Below are positions 1 through 9,624 of a DNA stretch of 64,000 nt, one piece after another. This stretch comes from Vibrio barjaei (lineage in GTDB: Bacteria; Pseudomonadota; Gammaproteobacteria; Enterobacterales; Vibrionaceae), in assembly GCF_001639065.2 (NCBI RefSeq), contig NZ_LQXO02000008.1, forward strand, positions 310 through 64,309, read 5' to 3'. The position numbers and the translations under genes were made by a program. Each line of letters starts with the position of its first letter. The first letter of the stretch is position 1. The notes under the pieces are model-generated. The model ran no database searches, had not been told where the DNA came from, and saw nothing but the letters and a program-made list of their open reading frames with translations.

Positions 1-12
1 ACTTTTTTTCTA

Positions 13-38
13 CGCCCCAGCAATTGCTGGGGCGTTTT
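13..38 (+). terminator. Rho-independent terminator of a gene upstream of the window
   Basis: A perfect 22-base palindrome (13-34, arms beginning CGCCCCAGCAA) is followed by a short T run. It most likely ends a plus-strand gene lying left of the window. The T tract is only four bases long. Confidence 0.7.
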
Positions 39-197
39 CGTATCTATTACCTACCAAGTATCATACTCCCTTCAAGTTCGTACCAGTGCCGTTTAGATTT
101 ATTGTTTAAGTCCGTCTATCTTCTTAAAACTGCTAGCTTTTATCAAATCAAAACAGTGTTAGACTCGTTACTATCTTTATCTACCAGTAATATTACG

Positions 198-755
198 ATG
201 GAACGACATAGTCCTTTTATTATTACAGGCGGGCCAGGATCCGGTAAGACAACTCTGCTTGATGCTTTAGCCGCTCGTGATTATAAGACGTTTGAAGAAG
301 TACCTAGAAAGCTCATAGCGGAGCAGTCCAAACTAGAAAATGGAATACTTCCTTGGAATCAATTAGCTGCTTTTGCTGAACTATGCTTTAAGGATATGAT
401 GAATCAAAAGCAGACAGCGTCGACAAGCGATCAACTGAGCTTTTTGGATCGTGCTATTCCGGATATATGTGCCTATTTAACCTTTGGAAACGAGGCGGTT
501 CCGCCACGAGTAACGGAACAAGCTAAGGTAGGATATCAGGCCCTAGTTTTTACTTGCGAACCTAACACTTCGACATACGTTCAAGATGACGTTCGACCTT
601 ATCCGTTTGAAGAAGCATTAGAGATTCATCGACAATTGATAGAGCAATACCAGTCTCTAGGATACCGCTGTATATCAGTGCCTTTTTTAAAACTAGAGCA
701 ACGAGTAGAGTTTGTTTTGGCCGAGTCTTATGCTCATTTGGGCCAGACAGGATAG
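198..755 (+). CDS. AAA-type P-loop ATPase of unknown role
   Basis: A 185-residue soluble protein. Near its N-terminus is a Walker A loop, GGPGSGKTTLLDAL (about residues 11-24), and later comes the stretch LSFLDRAIPDICAYL, whose LDR resembles a Walker B or DR motif. The overall form resembles the AAA_28 family of small predicted ATPases/kinases. The frame stays open for 58 codons upstream, but that stretch has no nucleotide-binding features, so I start at the ATG at 198, just before the conserved fold. No good ribosome-binding site is visible there. It is followed 14 nt later by yihY in the same direction. The substrate is unknown; nucleotide or small-molecule phosphorylation is only a guess from the fold. 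Confidence 0.75.
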   Translation: MERHSPFIITGGPGSGKTTLLDALAARDYKTFEEVPRKLIAEQSKLENGILPWNQLAAFAELCFKDMMNQKQTASTSDQLSFLDRAIPDICAYLTFGNEAVPPRVTEQAKVGYQALVFTCEPNTSTYVQDDVRPYPFEEALEIHRQLIEQYQSLGYRCISVPFLKLEQRVEFVLAESYAHLGQTG

Positions 756-769
756 CAAGGATTAATTAG

Positions 770-1717
770 ATGCCAATCAAAAGCCCAGATGTGGTTATTA
801 AGAGACTGTTATTTGTTGGGCAAGAAACCCTAAATTTCTCCCGTTATTTAGCCCAAAGAATGTCTCACGATAGGATTAATGTGAATGCAGGTTATCTTGC
901 CTATATCACTTTGCTATCAATCGTCCCTCTTTTGACGGTACTGCTTTCCGTACTGTCCTCATTTCCTGTTTTTTCCAATACGGGAGAAGTGCTTCAAGAC
1001 TTCATTATTCAGCATTTTGTTCCTGCTGCCGGAGATGCTGTGTACTCTGCGTTAGTCGAGTTTGTATCAAATACCGGTAAAATGACGGCAATAGGTAGTG
1101 CTTTTTTATTTATCGCGGCTCTCATGTTGATTTCTAATATTGATAAGAATCTCAACTATATTTGGCGTGTCAGAGTTAAGCGCCGCATGGTTTTTTCATT
1201 TTCGATGTACTGGATGATACTAACCCTTGGACCAATTTTAATCGGTGCAAGTATAGTTGGTACTTCCTATGTGACCTCTTTGAAAGCTCTAGAACATAAT
1301 GTGGTTAGCGGTGCTTTTAGCCTCTTCATCGCGTGGTTACCAGCAATAATGGCGTTCTTTGCGTTTATCGGGCTGTACATGTTAGTTCCAAACAAAAAAG
1401 TACACTTCAGTCATGCTGTTGTTGGCTCAATAGTCGCTACCTTATTGTTTGAAATAAGCAAAAAGGGGTTTGCTTATTACATCACGCAGTTTCCGTCATA
1501 TCAGCTTATCTATGGTGCTTTAGCGGCGATACCAATCTTATTCCTGTGGATCTATTTGTGTTGGTTTATTGTACTTATCGGTGCGGAGTTCACGGCTGCG
1601 ATGGGGGAGAAAGAACACTGGCTACCCGATTCGGGCATGTTACAATCTGAAGCTGTGACTGAAACGCGTGAGAACAAGGAAACCATAAGTGATAGCACTA
1701 ATTCAAAGAGTGAGTGA
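770..1717 (+). CDS. yihY: YihY/BrkB-family inner-membrane protein
   Basis: A 315-residue polytopic membrane protein with about six hydrophobic segments, for example around [20 protein letters not shown] and the C-terminal [20 protein letters not shown]. Family hallmarks are the N-terminal [18 protein letters not shown] segment and the C-terminal LIGAEFTAA. Its biochemical role is not established; the old 'ribonuclease BN' label is known to be wrong. The soluble C-terminal tail is acidic and Ser/Thr-rich. The gene overlaps dtd by 29 bases, which suggests translational coupling; E. coli has the same yihY-dtd-yiiD order. Confidence 0.92.
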   Translation: MPIKSPDVVIKRLLFVGQETLNFSRYLAQRMSHDRINVNAGYLAYITLLSIVPLLTVLLSVLSSFPVFSNTGEVLQDFIIQHFVPAAGDAVYSALVEFVSNTGKMTAIGSAFLFIAALMLISNIDKNLNYIWRVRVKRRMVFSFSMYWMILTLGPILIGASIVGTSYVTSLKALEHNVVSGAFSLFIAWLPAIMAFFAFIGLYMLVPNKKVHFSHAVVGSIVATLLFEISKKGFAYYITQFPSYQLIYGALAAIPILFLWIYLCWFIVLIGAEFTAAMGEKEHWLPDSGMLQSEAVTETRENKETISDSTNSKSE

Positions 1718-2123
1718 ATCGGCGGTAAAAGTTGACGGCGAAGTCGTCGGAGAGATCGGCAAAGGTTTATTAGTGTTACTTGGTGTAGAAAAAGACGATG
1801 ATGAAGCGAAAGCAAAACGTTTGGTCGAGCGAGTCACGACATACCGTGTTTTTGAAGACGAAGATGGAAAAATGAATCTCAACGTCAAACAAGTCGGTGG
1901 TAGTGTTTTAGTCGTATCGCAATTTACCTTACCTGCAGATACAAAGAAGGGAACAAGAGCTGGGTTTTCGCGAGGGGCTCACCCTACTGATGCAGAGCGT
2001 CTGTATGATTACTTTTCAGATCATTGTTCTGAAGTTTTACCGACTGAACGTGGCCGTTTTGCTGCTGATATGAAAGTGTCATTAGTCAATGATGGGCCTG
2101 TTACCTTCTGGCTACAAGTATAA
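1689..2123 (+). CDS. dtd: D-aminoacyl-tRNA deacylase
   Basis: A 144-residue protein that hydrolyses D-amino acids (and mischarged glycine) from tRNA in the cytoplasm. The two signature motifs are present: SQFTL in the middle and NDGPVTF near the C-terminus, together forming the active site of the dimer. The stretch after SQFTL reads [12 protein letters not shown], where E. coli has RPSF in place of RAGF, a minor variation. Translation starts at a GTG inside the end of yihY. It shares an operon with yihY and madA. Confidence 0.95.
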   Translation: MIALIQRVSESAVKVDGEVVGEIGKGLLVLLGVEKDDDEAKAKRLVERVTTYRVFEDEDGKMNLNVKQVGGSVLVVSQFTLPADTKKGTRAGFSRGAHPTDAERLYDYFSDHCSEVLPTERGRFAADMKVSLVNDGPVTFWLQV

Positions 2124-2160
2124 TCGAGTAGAGCATTAGTTTGCATGCGAAAGGATATCT

Positions 2161-3081
2161 ATGTTTAAGCTTATTACTCCTAAAACTGACAACCAGTTAG
2201 CTAAGTACTACCAATTTAGATGGCAGATGCTAAGAGAGCCGTGGCGACTACCAGTTGGTTCTGAACGTGATGAATACGATGAAATGAGTCATCACCGTAT
2301 GATAGTGGATGGTCGAGGAAGACCTATGGCTATCGGACGTTTATATATTACGCCTGATAACGAAGGCCAAATTCGTTATATGGCGGTAAAAAGCAATCGC
2401 CGTGATAAAGGGATGGGCTCTCTTGTTTTAGTAGCATTGGAATCATTTGCACGTCAAGAAGGGGTGAAGCGCTTAGTCTGTAATGCCCGCGAAGATGCAA
2501 TTTCATTCTACGAGAAAAATGGATTCACTAGCCAAGGTGAACTTAATGATCAGAAAGGTCCTGTTCGTCACCTACAAATGGTTAAACAGCTTGACCCTTT
2601 GGCTAAAGTATTAAGAAGACCTGAATGGTGTGCTGAGCTGCAAGAGCGTTGGGAGCAACAGATACCAATCAGTGACAAAATGGGTATTAAGATTAACCAA
2701 TATACCGGTTATCGTTTTGAATGTGGTGCGCAGCTTAACCCAAATCTTAATCCACACAATACCATGTTTGCAGGTTCAGCTTTTACTCTTGCAACACTGA
2801 CTGGATGGGGAATGACTTGGCTGCTTATGCGCGAGCGCGGTTTACACGCTGACATAGTGTTGGCAGACAGCCGCATTCGCTATCGTCATCCCGTTGAAAT
2901 GAGCCCAGTATCGGTGACTTCTCTCGATGGTATCAGTGGAGACCTTGATCGATTGGCGACAGGCAGAAAGGCACGCATCATCATCAATGTTACGATCTAC
3001 AGTGGCGATGTGCCGGCCGTCGAGTTTGTCGGTACTTATATGCTGCTACCAAACTATAAAGACACGCTACTTTCCACATAA
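2161..3081 (+). CDS. madA: Two-domain malonyl-ACP decarboxylase (GNAT + hot dog)
   Basis: A 306-residue protein in two halves. The N-terminal ~150 residues form a GNAT acetyltransferase domain with an acetyl-CoA-binding stretch around VKSNRRDKGMGSLVL. The C-terminal ~150 residues form a hot-dog domain containing HNTMFAGSAFTLATLTGWG. The E. coli homologue YiiD has been shown to be MadA: its hot-dog half decarboxylates malonyl-ACP to acetyl-ACP, giving a FabH-independent start to fatty-acid synthesis. A catalytic-loop asparagine is essential in that family, and the Asn before TMFAGS is the obvious candidate here. It follows dtd after 37 nt and has a Rho-independent terminator behind it. Confidence 0.88.
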   Translation: MFKLITPKTDNQLAKYYQFRWQMLREPWRLPVGSERDEYDEMSHHRMIVDGRGRPMAIGRLYITPDNEGQIRYMAVKSNRRDKGMGSLVLVALESFARQEGVKRLVCNAREDAISFYEKNGFTSQGELNDQKGPVRHLQMVKQLDPLAKVLRRPEWCAELQERWEQQIPISDKMGIKINQYTGYRFECGAQLNPNLNPHNTMFAGSAFTLATLTGWGMTWLLMRERGLHADIVLADSRIRYRHPVEMSPVSVTSLDGISGDLDRLATGRKARIIINVTIYSGDVPAVEFVGTYMLLPNYKDTLLST

Positions 3082-3091
3082 CAATCTCAAT

Positions 3092-3126
3092 CGCAGCAGG
3101 TTATGGTTGAGCCTGCTGCGTTTTTT
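3092..3126 (+). terminator. Terminator of yihY-dtd-madA
   Basis: Nine-bp arms CGCAGCAGG / CCTGCTGCG (3092-3100 and 3112-3120) are followed by six T. The structure runs into the last codons of the convergent AsmA-family gene, whose stop codon is at 3101-3103, so the two units overlap at their 3' ends. Confidence 0.85.
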
Positions 3127-5011
3127 GAACTGCACATTTCACTTTTTCAAGCTCGACGTGACCAGTTAACAACTCAACATGATATTGAGATCCGCACTCG
3201 GAATGCAATGTTAAGTGAAGTGAACGTAGTGGGTCCTTTCTCAGGTCGATAGTGCTCTCTGTTTTCCCATTCCATTCTTGGCTCGAGACCTCGAATGCGG
3301 CAAGGGTCAGTTGCCCTCTATCTGCACTTAACTTAAATGGTGATAGAAAAACGTTATTAGTATCGGTTTCTTCAGTTGTCATCTTAGTGTTGTAGAAATT
3401 GGCTTCAAGAGAGCCCGATAAAGTGTGCTGTAACGATAACTTGTCTGCCGTAAGAGCATTTACTGACAGCGCCACATCGGCTAAGCCGGAAATTTGTATT
3501 TGTTTACTGTCAGTTAAGTAATTGAGTAGCTCGACAGGGGCTGAATATGCTTCAGCATCAATTCGTAAAGGCTGACTTGGCGCAGCAAAGTCAAGTTCTG
3601 CAGAGGCGCTGATGTATCCTTTGTCATAAGGGATAAACAGCCGGTTGAGTTGCCACTTTCCATCAGTGCTTTTGGTTTCAACGGCCACTTGGTTGGCGAT
3701 TGTTTTATCGATACTAGCGCTATTAGCTGACGCAATAGCACTTCCCTGCCAAAAGCCCCAACGATAATCTTTTTTGATAAGTAGCTCTTCAGCTTGTAGG
3801 TTTAGACCAGTGACTTGCCAATAAGGCTTTCGAGCAAGTTGAATCCATTGACTACGGTTGATATTCAGCGAGTCGATAGAGAGCTGTTTAAGATCGCTGA
3901 GATGCAAGTGAGCAAACAGATCCGTTAAAGAGTGATTTTGCTGTTCTTGGTAATACTTGATGCCATCTAAATCGACTTTGTTCAATGCTATTGAATTTGG
4001 TGTTAACGTACCTGCTATTTGAATCCGACCTTGTTCAAGATTGGTATCGAGATCTTTGATGTCGAGTTTATTTGGTGAAAAGCTGAGCTCTAGAGTTGGC
4101 TCTATGAAATCAAATTGTTGCCATTGAAGCTTGTCAGCATCGAGTGAGAGATACGCTTGACTTTGTGTCCATATCGAACGAGTGAGGTCGATGTTTTCTA
4201 ACGACGCACTGACGTTTTCTGCATGCGCTCCTTGGTAGGTAATATCAGAGTTTAAAAGATCCAAACTGTTAATATGGCCAATCACAGACGTGAGTGTACT
4301 TAACGGTCCTTGGCTGAGTTCTGACAAATCGAATTTTAGCTTATTGATAGTGGTGTTGACTAAAGACCAATGACCATTCTCAATTTGCGCTTGAGTGGTG
4401 ACTTGCGCCTCTTTCCATGTGAATGAGGCGCCATAGATTTTCGTGTCGTCGCCTGCTAGAGAGCCATCAACGAGAAGCTCATTAATAGCTTCGCCTTGAT
4501 AGTAAAGCTGGGAAGCACGAACTTGAAAGTCTGCTTTAGTACTTTCGATTGATGTACCCGCTTCAAGGTTTCTTAGCTGAAGCTGTAGATCATTGATGAT
4601 CACGTCATGTCCAGAATAATCCACATGATCAAGAGCGATGTTGTTGATCTGGTAATCGGCTAATGCATCTAGGCCCAACGTAAAGTTTGATAGGTTGGCA
4701 CCACTAACATACAACTCGTTAATGTGTAGTAACTTTGATGTCGACGTTGGTAGTGAAAACCACACCGATAGTTTGTTGACACTAATGGAGTCGTGCTCAG
4801 CTTTTGAAAAGTTGGCATTCGAAAAATCGATTCTATTAGGGTAGTGATAGCTTATCGCCTCACTATCCACGTTGATGTTCAATGTTTGCTGCAGAGCATA
4901 GGTGATAATGGGTTTGGCATACTGTGTATGCAAGACACCAAAAACGATCAAAACCGAAAGTAAGCCAAGCGCAAGCAATGCTATCCAAAGCGCAATTATC
5001 TTTCTTATCAC
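3101..5011 (-). CDS. AsmA-family envelope protein
   Basis: A 636-residue protein with a single N-terminal membrane anchor (about residues 5-27, IIALWIALLALGLLSVLIVF). It is followed by a long beta-rich periplasmic region typical of AsmA-like (VPS13/TamB-type) proteins, with repeated short patterns such as LxLxxLxI and xxADKLQWQ. The length is close to that of E. coli AsmA (about 617). Family members are thought to move or organise phospholipids between the inner and outer membrane. Which paralogue this is (AsmA, YicH or another) cannot be settled by eye. It stands alone, between pckA (same strand, upstream) and the convergent madA operon. Confidence 0.78.
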   Translation of the reverse strand: MIRKIIALWIALLALGLLSVLIVFGVLHTQYAKPIITYALQQTLNINVDSEAISYHYPNRIDFSNANFSKAEHDSISVNKLSVWFSLPTSTSKLLHINELYVSGANLSNFTLGLDALADYQINNIALDHVDYSGHDVIINDLQLQLRNLEAGTSIESTKADFQVRASQLYYQGEAINELLVDGSLAGDDTKIYGASFTWKEAQVTTQAQIENGHWSLVNTTINKLKFDLSELSQGPLSTLTSVIGHINSLDLLNSDITYQGAHAENVSASLENIDLTRSIWTQSQAYLSLDADKLQWQQFDFIEPTLELSFSPNKLDIKDLDTNLEQGRIQIAGTLTPNSIALNKVDLDGIKYYQEQQNHSLTDLFAHLHLSDLKQLSIDSLNINRSQWIQLARKPYWQVTGLNLQAEELLIKKDYRWGFWQGSAIASANSASIDKTIANQVAVETKSTDGKWQLNRLFIPYDKGYISASAELDFAAPSQPLRIDAEAYSAPVELLNYLTDSKQIQISGLADVALSVNALTADKLSLQHTLSGSLEANFYNTKMTTEETDTNNVFLSPFKLSADRGQLTLAAFEVSSQEWNGKTESTIDLRKDPLRSLHLTLHSECGSQYHVELLTGHVELEKVKCAVQKTQQAQP

Positions 5012-5063
5012 GAAGTTATTTTCCTACCTTCCAACATAAACAATAATTTAGCGTGAATAACAC

Positions 5064-5090
5064 GAAAAAGCCCCTCAAAAAGAGGGGCTA
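5064..5090 (-). terminator. pckA terminator
   Basis: Arms AGCCCCTC / GAGGGGCT (5069-5089) with an A-rich loop; on the minus strand the hairpin is followed by TTTTT. It lies 30 bases beyond the pckA stop and just before the AsmA-family start, separating the two genes. Confidence 0.85.
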
Positions 5091-5120
5091 GGGTTAAAAA
5101 GTTGAACGTTTATCTAACAA

Positions 5121-6749
5121 TTAGTCCAATTGAGGGCCTGCGGCTACCAATGATTTACCTTCTGCATTATCAGTATACTTGTCAAAGTTATTGATAAAGC
5201 GTTTCGCTAGATCTTCGGCTTTGCTCTCCCATTGTAGTGGATCTACATAGGTGTCTCTTGGGTCCAAGATAGTTGGATCTACGCCCGGAAGCGAAGTCGG
5301 TACCTCTAGATTAAACACAGGAATACTCTTGGTTTCTGCTTGTTCAATAGAACCATCTAGAATCGCATCAATGATACCGCGTGTATCTTGAATCGAGATA
5401 CGTTTGCCACTGCCGTTCCAACCTGTATTCACAAGATAAGCTTCTGCGCCTGCTGCTTCCATACGCTTCACTAGAACCTCGGCGTACTTAGTTGGATGTA
5501 GCGTAAGGAATGCTGCCCCGAAACATGCTGAGAATGTTGGTGTTGGCTCTGTAATGCCACGTTCAGTACCAGCTAACTTCGCTGTAAAGCCTGAAAGGAA
5601 ATGGTACTTAGTTTGCTCAGGTGTCAATTTAGAAACTGGTGGAAGTACACCGAACGCATCTGCCGACAAGAAGATGACTTTATTCGCATGACCACCTTTC
5701 GATACTGGCTTCACGATATTTTCGATATGGTGAAGTGGGTAAGAGACTCGAGTGTTCTCTGTCTTCGAACCATCGTCAAAGTCGATAGAGCCATCGTTGC
5801 GAACAGTAACGTTCTCTAACAGCGCATCTCGACGAATCGCGTTGTAGATGTCTGGCTCAGCTTCTTTCGAAAGGTTGATTGTTTTCGCATAACAACCACC
5901 TTCGTAGTTGAAAATACCGTCATCATCCCAACCGTGCTCATCGTCACCGATCAGTGCGCGTTTTGGATCGGTTGATAGCGTTGTTTTACCCGTACCTGAT
6001 AGGCCAAAGAAGACAGCCACGTCACCTTCTTCGCCCATATTCGCAGAACAGTGCATGGATGCGATATCTTTTAGAGGAAGGAAGTAGTTCATCATTGCGA
6101 ACATACCTTTCTTCATTTCACCGCCGTACCAGGTACCGCCGATAAGCTGCATTCTTTCCGTTAGGTTGAATACAGTGAAGTTTTCAGAGTTGAGTCCTTG
6201 CTCTTCCCATTTTTGGTTAGTGCACTTAGCACCGTTCATTACAACGAAGTCTGGCTCAAACGTAGCGAGCTCTTCTTCTGTTGGACGGATGAACATGTTC
6301 TTAACGAAGTGAGCCTGCCAAGCCACTTCTGTGATAATACGAATGCAGAGTCGAGTGTCTGGGTTCGCACCGCAATATCCGTCAATGACGAATAGGCGTT
6401 TGTTAGAAAGTTGACCTGTAACGAGCAGTTTTAGGTCATCCCATGCCTCTTTAGACATAGGTTTGTTGTCATTTTTGACTTTATCGGATGTCCACCACAT
6501 GGTGTCGCGAGTTGTGTCATCATTAACGATAAATTTGTCTTTTGGTGAGCGACCAGTAAAGATACCCGTATCTACAGCGACGGCGCCAAGTTCAGTGACT
6601 ACGCCTTTCTCGTAGCCTTCTAGACCTTCGCGAGTTTCCTCTTCAAATAACTGTTCGTAGCTTGGGTTGCGTACAATGTCAGTTACGCCAGTGATTCCGT
6701 ACTTGGTAAGATCGATTTGTGCAGCCTTATTAATGTCCATAACGGTCAT
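5121..6749 (-). CDS. pckA: Phosphoenolpyruvate carboxykinase (ATP)
   Basis: A 542-residue enzyme making PEP from oxaloacetate and ATP, the first committed step of gluconeogenesis from C4 acids. The ATP-dependent class is shown by the kinase-1a P-loop [13 protein letters not shown] (about residue 250), the metal-binding region around [19 protein letters not shown], and [11 protein letters not shown]. The start at 6749 has AAGGAG five bases upstream; the second Met (residue 4) is less well placed. It lies behind hslR-hslO in the order found in E. coli, but the hslO terminator and a long AT-rich leader make it its own unit. It also supplies gluconeogenesis when acetate is used through the acs block further along. 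Confidence 0.97.
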   Translation of the reverse strand: MTVMDINKAAQIDLTKYGITGVTDIVRNPSYEQLFEEETREGLEGYEKGVVTELGAVAVDTGIFTGRSPKDKFIVNDDTTRDTMWWTSDKVKNDNKPMSKEAWDDLKLLVTGQLSNKRLFVIDGYCGANPDTRLCIRIITEVAWQAHFVKNMFIRPTEEELATFEPDFVVMNGAKCTNQKWEEQGLNSENFTVFNLTERMQLIGGTWYGGEMKKGMFAMMNYFLPLKDIASMHCSANMGEEGDVAVFFGLSGTGKTTLSTDPKRALIGDDEHGWDDDGIFNYEGGCYAKTINLSKEAEPDIYNAIRRDALLENVTVRNDGSIDFDDGSKTENTRVSYPLHHIENIVKPVSKGGHANKVIFLSADAFGVLPPVSKLTPEQTKYHFLSGFTAKLAGTERGITEPTPTFSACFGAAFLTLHPTKYAEVLVKRMEAAGAEAYLVNTGWNGSGKRISIQDTRGIIDAILDGSIEQAETKSIPVFNLEVPTSLPGVDPTILDPRDTYVDPLQWESKAEDLAKRFINNFDKYTDNAEGKSLVAAGPQLD

Positions 6750-7097
6750 AGGTGCTCCTTATTGGATTTTTGTAGGGATTTTAAAATTTTTTTGTAATTC
6801 GTTATTTATTATTTGTTTTTTATTTTGAACTCCATGCTAGCAACGGCGACCCGAGAAAACAGGGATATAGTTCAAAAATTACTCATCAGTTATTGATGGT
6901 TTTAAGTGTTTTGTCACATATTGAAATTAGGCTAATTCTCCCCAAAGCAAACCTTTGCGTTAGATCAAATGTAACACATGATTTACGTCTTTTGTTAGTG
7001 CATTTGCGTTAATAATTTGCGTATTTGTTAAATAAAACGAACAAAAAAAGCCAGATCACATCTGATCTGGCTTTTATTCATTTTTACACTCTAAAAA
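6750..7097. promoter_or_regulatory. pckA upstream region (no gene)
   Basis: No credible ORF. Next to pckA is an AT-rich leader. An inverted repeat TTTTGAACT (6823-6831) / AGTTCAAAA (6869-6877) brackets a GC-richer island. Further out are near-identical TTTGCGT-containing repeats: TTTGCGTTA at 6954-6962 and 7003-7011, and TTTGCGTA at 7016-7023. The right end holds the hslO terminator. No confident CRP site or -10/-35 pair could be fixed. Confidence 0.45.
7045..7076 (-). terminator. hslR-hslO terminator (bidirectional)
   Basis: Ten-bp perfect arms AGCCAGATCA / TGATCTGGCT (7049-7058 and 7063-7072), with an A run on the left and a T run on the right. On the minus strand it follows hslO directly. 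Confidence 0.87.
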
Positions 7098-7973
7098 TTA
7101 GTGTACGGTCTTGTTATCCGATTGGGCGTCTGCGTAAAGTGCTTTGATTTCTGGCTCGTCAAATGCGTAGGTTGAACCGCAGTAATCGCAGTGCAGGGCA
7201 ACTTCGCCATCTTGAGCCAAAATGTCAAAAATTTCTTCCTGAGCGACAGTGACGATAGCTGCGCCACTACGTTCACGTGAACAACCACAGAAAAATTCCA
7301 CTTCTTTTGGTTCGAATAGCTGTACTTTATCTTGGTTATATAGACGGTAGAGCAACTCATTGGCTTCTAAACCAAATAACTCTTCATCTTTTACAGTATT
7401 CGTCAGCTGCTCTAGATGCTCGAAATCTTCTGGCGAACCGGTACCATCAGGCATAACCTGAAGAAGCATACCCGCTGCATGCTTGTGACCAGCAACTTCA
7501 CCAGTACGGATCCATAAACGAGTCTTCAACTGTTCAGAACGCTCGAAATAGCCCTCTAGTACTTCTGACAAATTGTCACCTTCCAATCCGACAACGCCCT
7601 GATAGCGCTCGCCTTGATCTGGAGTAATGGTGATAACTAGGTAGCCTTTACCCATCATGTCGTGGATTGAAGCATCATCAGCGATCTCACCTTCCCAGCG
7701 AGCAACACCACGTAGTTTTTGGTTGTGGTCCCCATTAATCACCGCTAAGGAAACAGGGCCATCTCCTTGCAACTGCATGGTAATTGAACCTTCGAATTTC
7801 AACGTTGCTGTTAGCAGACTTGTCGCAACAAGTAACTCACCTAGAAGAGTTTGCAGTGGAGCTGGGTATTCTTTGCTGGATAGTATCTCCTGATAGGCGC
7901 TATCCAATTGCACGAGCTCTCCGCGCACTGATAGCTCTTCAAAGAGGTAGCGATTTAATGTGTTGTTAGCCAT
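7098..7973 (-). CDS. hslO: Redox-regulated chaperone Hsp33
   Basis: A 291-residue holdase chaperone activated by oxidative unfolding. The C-terminal zinc/redox switch is intact: CxC at C229/C231 and CxxC at C262/C265. The N-terminal substrate-binding domain has the family's usual length. The start at 7973 lies 15 nt downstream of the hslR stop, so the two heat-shock genes form an operon, as in E. coli. Confidence 0.96.
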   Translation of the reverse strand: MANNTLNRYLFEELSVRGELVQLDSAYQEILSSKEYPAPLQTLLGELLVATSLLTATLKFEGSITMQLQGDGPVSLAVINGDHNQKLRGVARWEGEIADDASIHDMMGKGYLVITITPDQGERYQGVVGLEGDNLSEVLEGYFERSEQLKTRLWIRTGEVAGHKHAAGMLLQVMPDGTGSPEDFEHLEQLTNTVKDEELFGLEANELLYRLYNQDKVQLFEPKEVEFFCGCSRERSGAAIVTVAQEEIFDILAQDGEVALHCDYCGSTYAFDEPEIKALYADAQSDNKTVH

Positions 7974-7988
7974 TTAGGAAACTCCAGC

Positions 7989-8375
7989 TTATTGATGTTT
8001 AAACTTAATAATGTCGCGACGCTGTTTCTTATCAGGTCGGCGCTCAGGGCTTGGGTTGTGAGCATTTAGTTTTCTGCGCAACGCGTTATCTTCTCGTTTG
8101 GCAATACTCTCTGATGTTTCGGAGTAGAGAGTTTGGGCTTCCGGTGCACCTCTGCGCTGATCTGAAATACGCTCAATAGTCACTGTCTTTTCTTCATTGC
8201 CTTGTCTAAGGGCGATGACAGCGCCTAATTCTACAATTTTACTTGGTTTAGAACGTTGTCCATTATAGTGGACTTTGCCACCATCGACCATGTTGCGAGC
8301 GATGCTTCTTGTCTTGTAGAAGCGGGCGGCCCACAGCCATTTATCGAGGCGAACGGCTTTTTCTTCGGAACTCAT
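7989..8375 (-). CDS. hslR: Heat-shock protein Hsp15 (ribosome-associated, S4 domain)
   Basis: A 128-residue basic protein that binds free 50S subunits carrying nascent chains and helps recycle them. An S4 RNA-binding domain starts at VRLDKWLWAARFYKTRS (about residues 8-24), and the C-terminal tail is very basic (RRPDKKQRRDIIKFKHQ). It is the first gene of hslR-hslO and is divergent from the eps operon. Confidence 0.94.
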   Translation of the reverse strand: MSSEEKAVRLDKWLWAARFYKTRSIARNMVDGGKVHYNGQRSKPSKIVELGAVIALRQGNEEKTVTIERISDQRRGAPEAQTLYSETSESIAKREDNALRRKLNAHNPSPERRPDKKQRRDIIKFKHQ

Positions 8376-8537
8376 ACTGAATCCTGCTATCTAACTCAAT
8401 ACCAGTGCTCTTGTGCCCAATAAACTGACAGTTTTAAGTAATTACTGACAAATTGAGGAGAGCTGCTGATAGGTTTATCATGCTAATATTCCTCTAAATG
8501 GAGTTTAGATCTAATTATTTCAACCCCATTCCGCGGA

Positions 8538-8566
8538 TTGCACTACAGTCATAACAGATATGCTAT
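8538..8566 (+). promoter_or_regulatory. Candidate sigma-70 promoter of the eps operon
   Basis: TTGCAC (8538-8543), a 17-base spacer and TGCTAT (8561-8566) lie about 100 bases before gspC. It is in the only long intergenic space upstream of the operon (8376-8666), which must also hold the divergent hslR promoter. Pattern match only. Confidence 0.4.
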
Positions 8567-8666
8567 AGTCAGATGATTAACCATACAAAAAACGATTGCT
8601 GATAATTTAGCAATAACAATTAATTACACAGTCAGTAAATGTTTAGTAGGGCAGGAAGTTAGGAGA

Positions 8667-9593
8667 GTGAAAGGAATATCCATATCGGCTGCGAGTATCA
8701 ACACCGCTTCTATATCTTCATTTTTTCGTCGTTGTCTGCAGTATCAATCTCAAATTAGCCTAACGCTTACTCTAACCATGTTAGTGGTGTCCGCTTGGAT
8801 TGCTGGCGTTTTACTGTGGCAATTGTTTCCTCAAACTCACTCTGTCAGTCAATGGGTTGCGCCCGTTGCTGTTAATAACCAAGCGCAAACTCAATCTAAT
8901 AATTTGCACTCTTCCGATATCAACAAAGCTAATATCTTTGGACAGTACAATCGCGAGCAAAAAGTAGTACAGGCGCCAGTGGTGACTGATGCACCCAAAA
9001 CACGTTTGAACGTGGTTTTAGTAGGTTCGGTAGTAAGCAGTAATCCTGACTTGAGCCTTGCAGTGGTTGCCAATCGAGGCAAGCAAGGAACATATGGGAT
9101 TGGAGAACAGATTGAAGGCACGCGAGCGACGGTGAGCGCCGTGATGATAGATCGAATCATTATTTCCAACTCCGGACGTGATGAAACGGTGATGTTAGAA
9201 GGCTTGGAATATAAAAAACTTGAGTTGAAGACGGCGCCACAGGTGGCTGCCTCCAATATCGCGGGAAATAATCCCATAGATTCAGAAGAAAAGCTGACAG
9301 CAATCCGAAGAGCGATCACTCAAGATCCACAACAGATTTTTCAGTATGTCCGACTTTCCCAAGTGAAAAGGGATGGTCAGGTAAAAGGTTACCGAGTCAG
9401 TCCTGGACGAGATCCAGAGTTGTTTAATGCCGTAGGACTTCAAAATGGTGATATTGCCGTTGCACTTAATGGTGCCGATCTCACTGACCCCGCTGCGATG
9501 GGGAAAATTTATCAGTCCATTTCCGAGCTTACCGAACTTAATTTAACGGTAGAGCGTGACGGGCAACAACATGACATATTCATTCAGTTTTAG
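8667..9593 (+). CDS. gspC: Type II secretion inner-membrane protein C (EpsC)
   Basis: A 308-residue bitopic protein linking the inner-membrane platform to the secretin. A short cytoplasmic N-terminus is followed by one transmembrane segment (about residues 35-55), the periplasmic homology region (INKANIFGQYN through VMLEGLEYKKLEL) that contacts GspD N0, and a C-terminal PDZ domain (about residues 205-308). The start is GTG at 8667 with AGGAAG eight bases upstream; the next in-frame Met would cut into the membrane segment. It is the first gene of the twelve-gene operon. Confidence 0.95.
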   Translation: MKGISISAASINTASISSFFRRCLQYQSQISLTLTLTMLVVSAWIAGVLLWQLFPQTHSVSQWVAPVAVNNQAQTQSNNLHSSDINKANIFGQYNREQKVVQAPVVTDAPKTRLNVVLVGSVVSSNPDLSLAVVANRGKQGTYGIGEQIEGTRATVSAVMIDRIIISNSGRDETVMLEGLEYKKLELKTAPQVAASNIAGNNPIDSEEKLTAIRRAITQDPQQIFQYVRLSQVKRDGQVKGYRVSPGRDPELFNAVGLQNGDIAVALNGADLTDPAAMGKIYQSISELTELNLTVERDGQQHDIFIQF

Positions 9594-9624
9594 TTATGCG
9601 TAAGGCATTACAAGGGAGCAACAA

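Noticed and set aside
24..197. 58-codon N-terminal extension of the P-loop ATPase
   Set aside because: It starts inside the upstream terminator palindrome and shows no conserved features; the fold begins at the ATG at 198.
8891..9319. Minus-strand open frame inside gspC
   Set aside because: Shadow of a well-supported gene; no start signal or family features.
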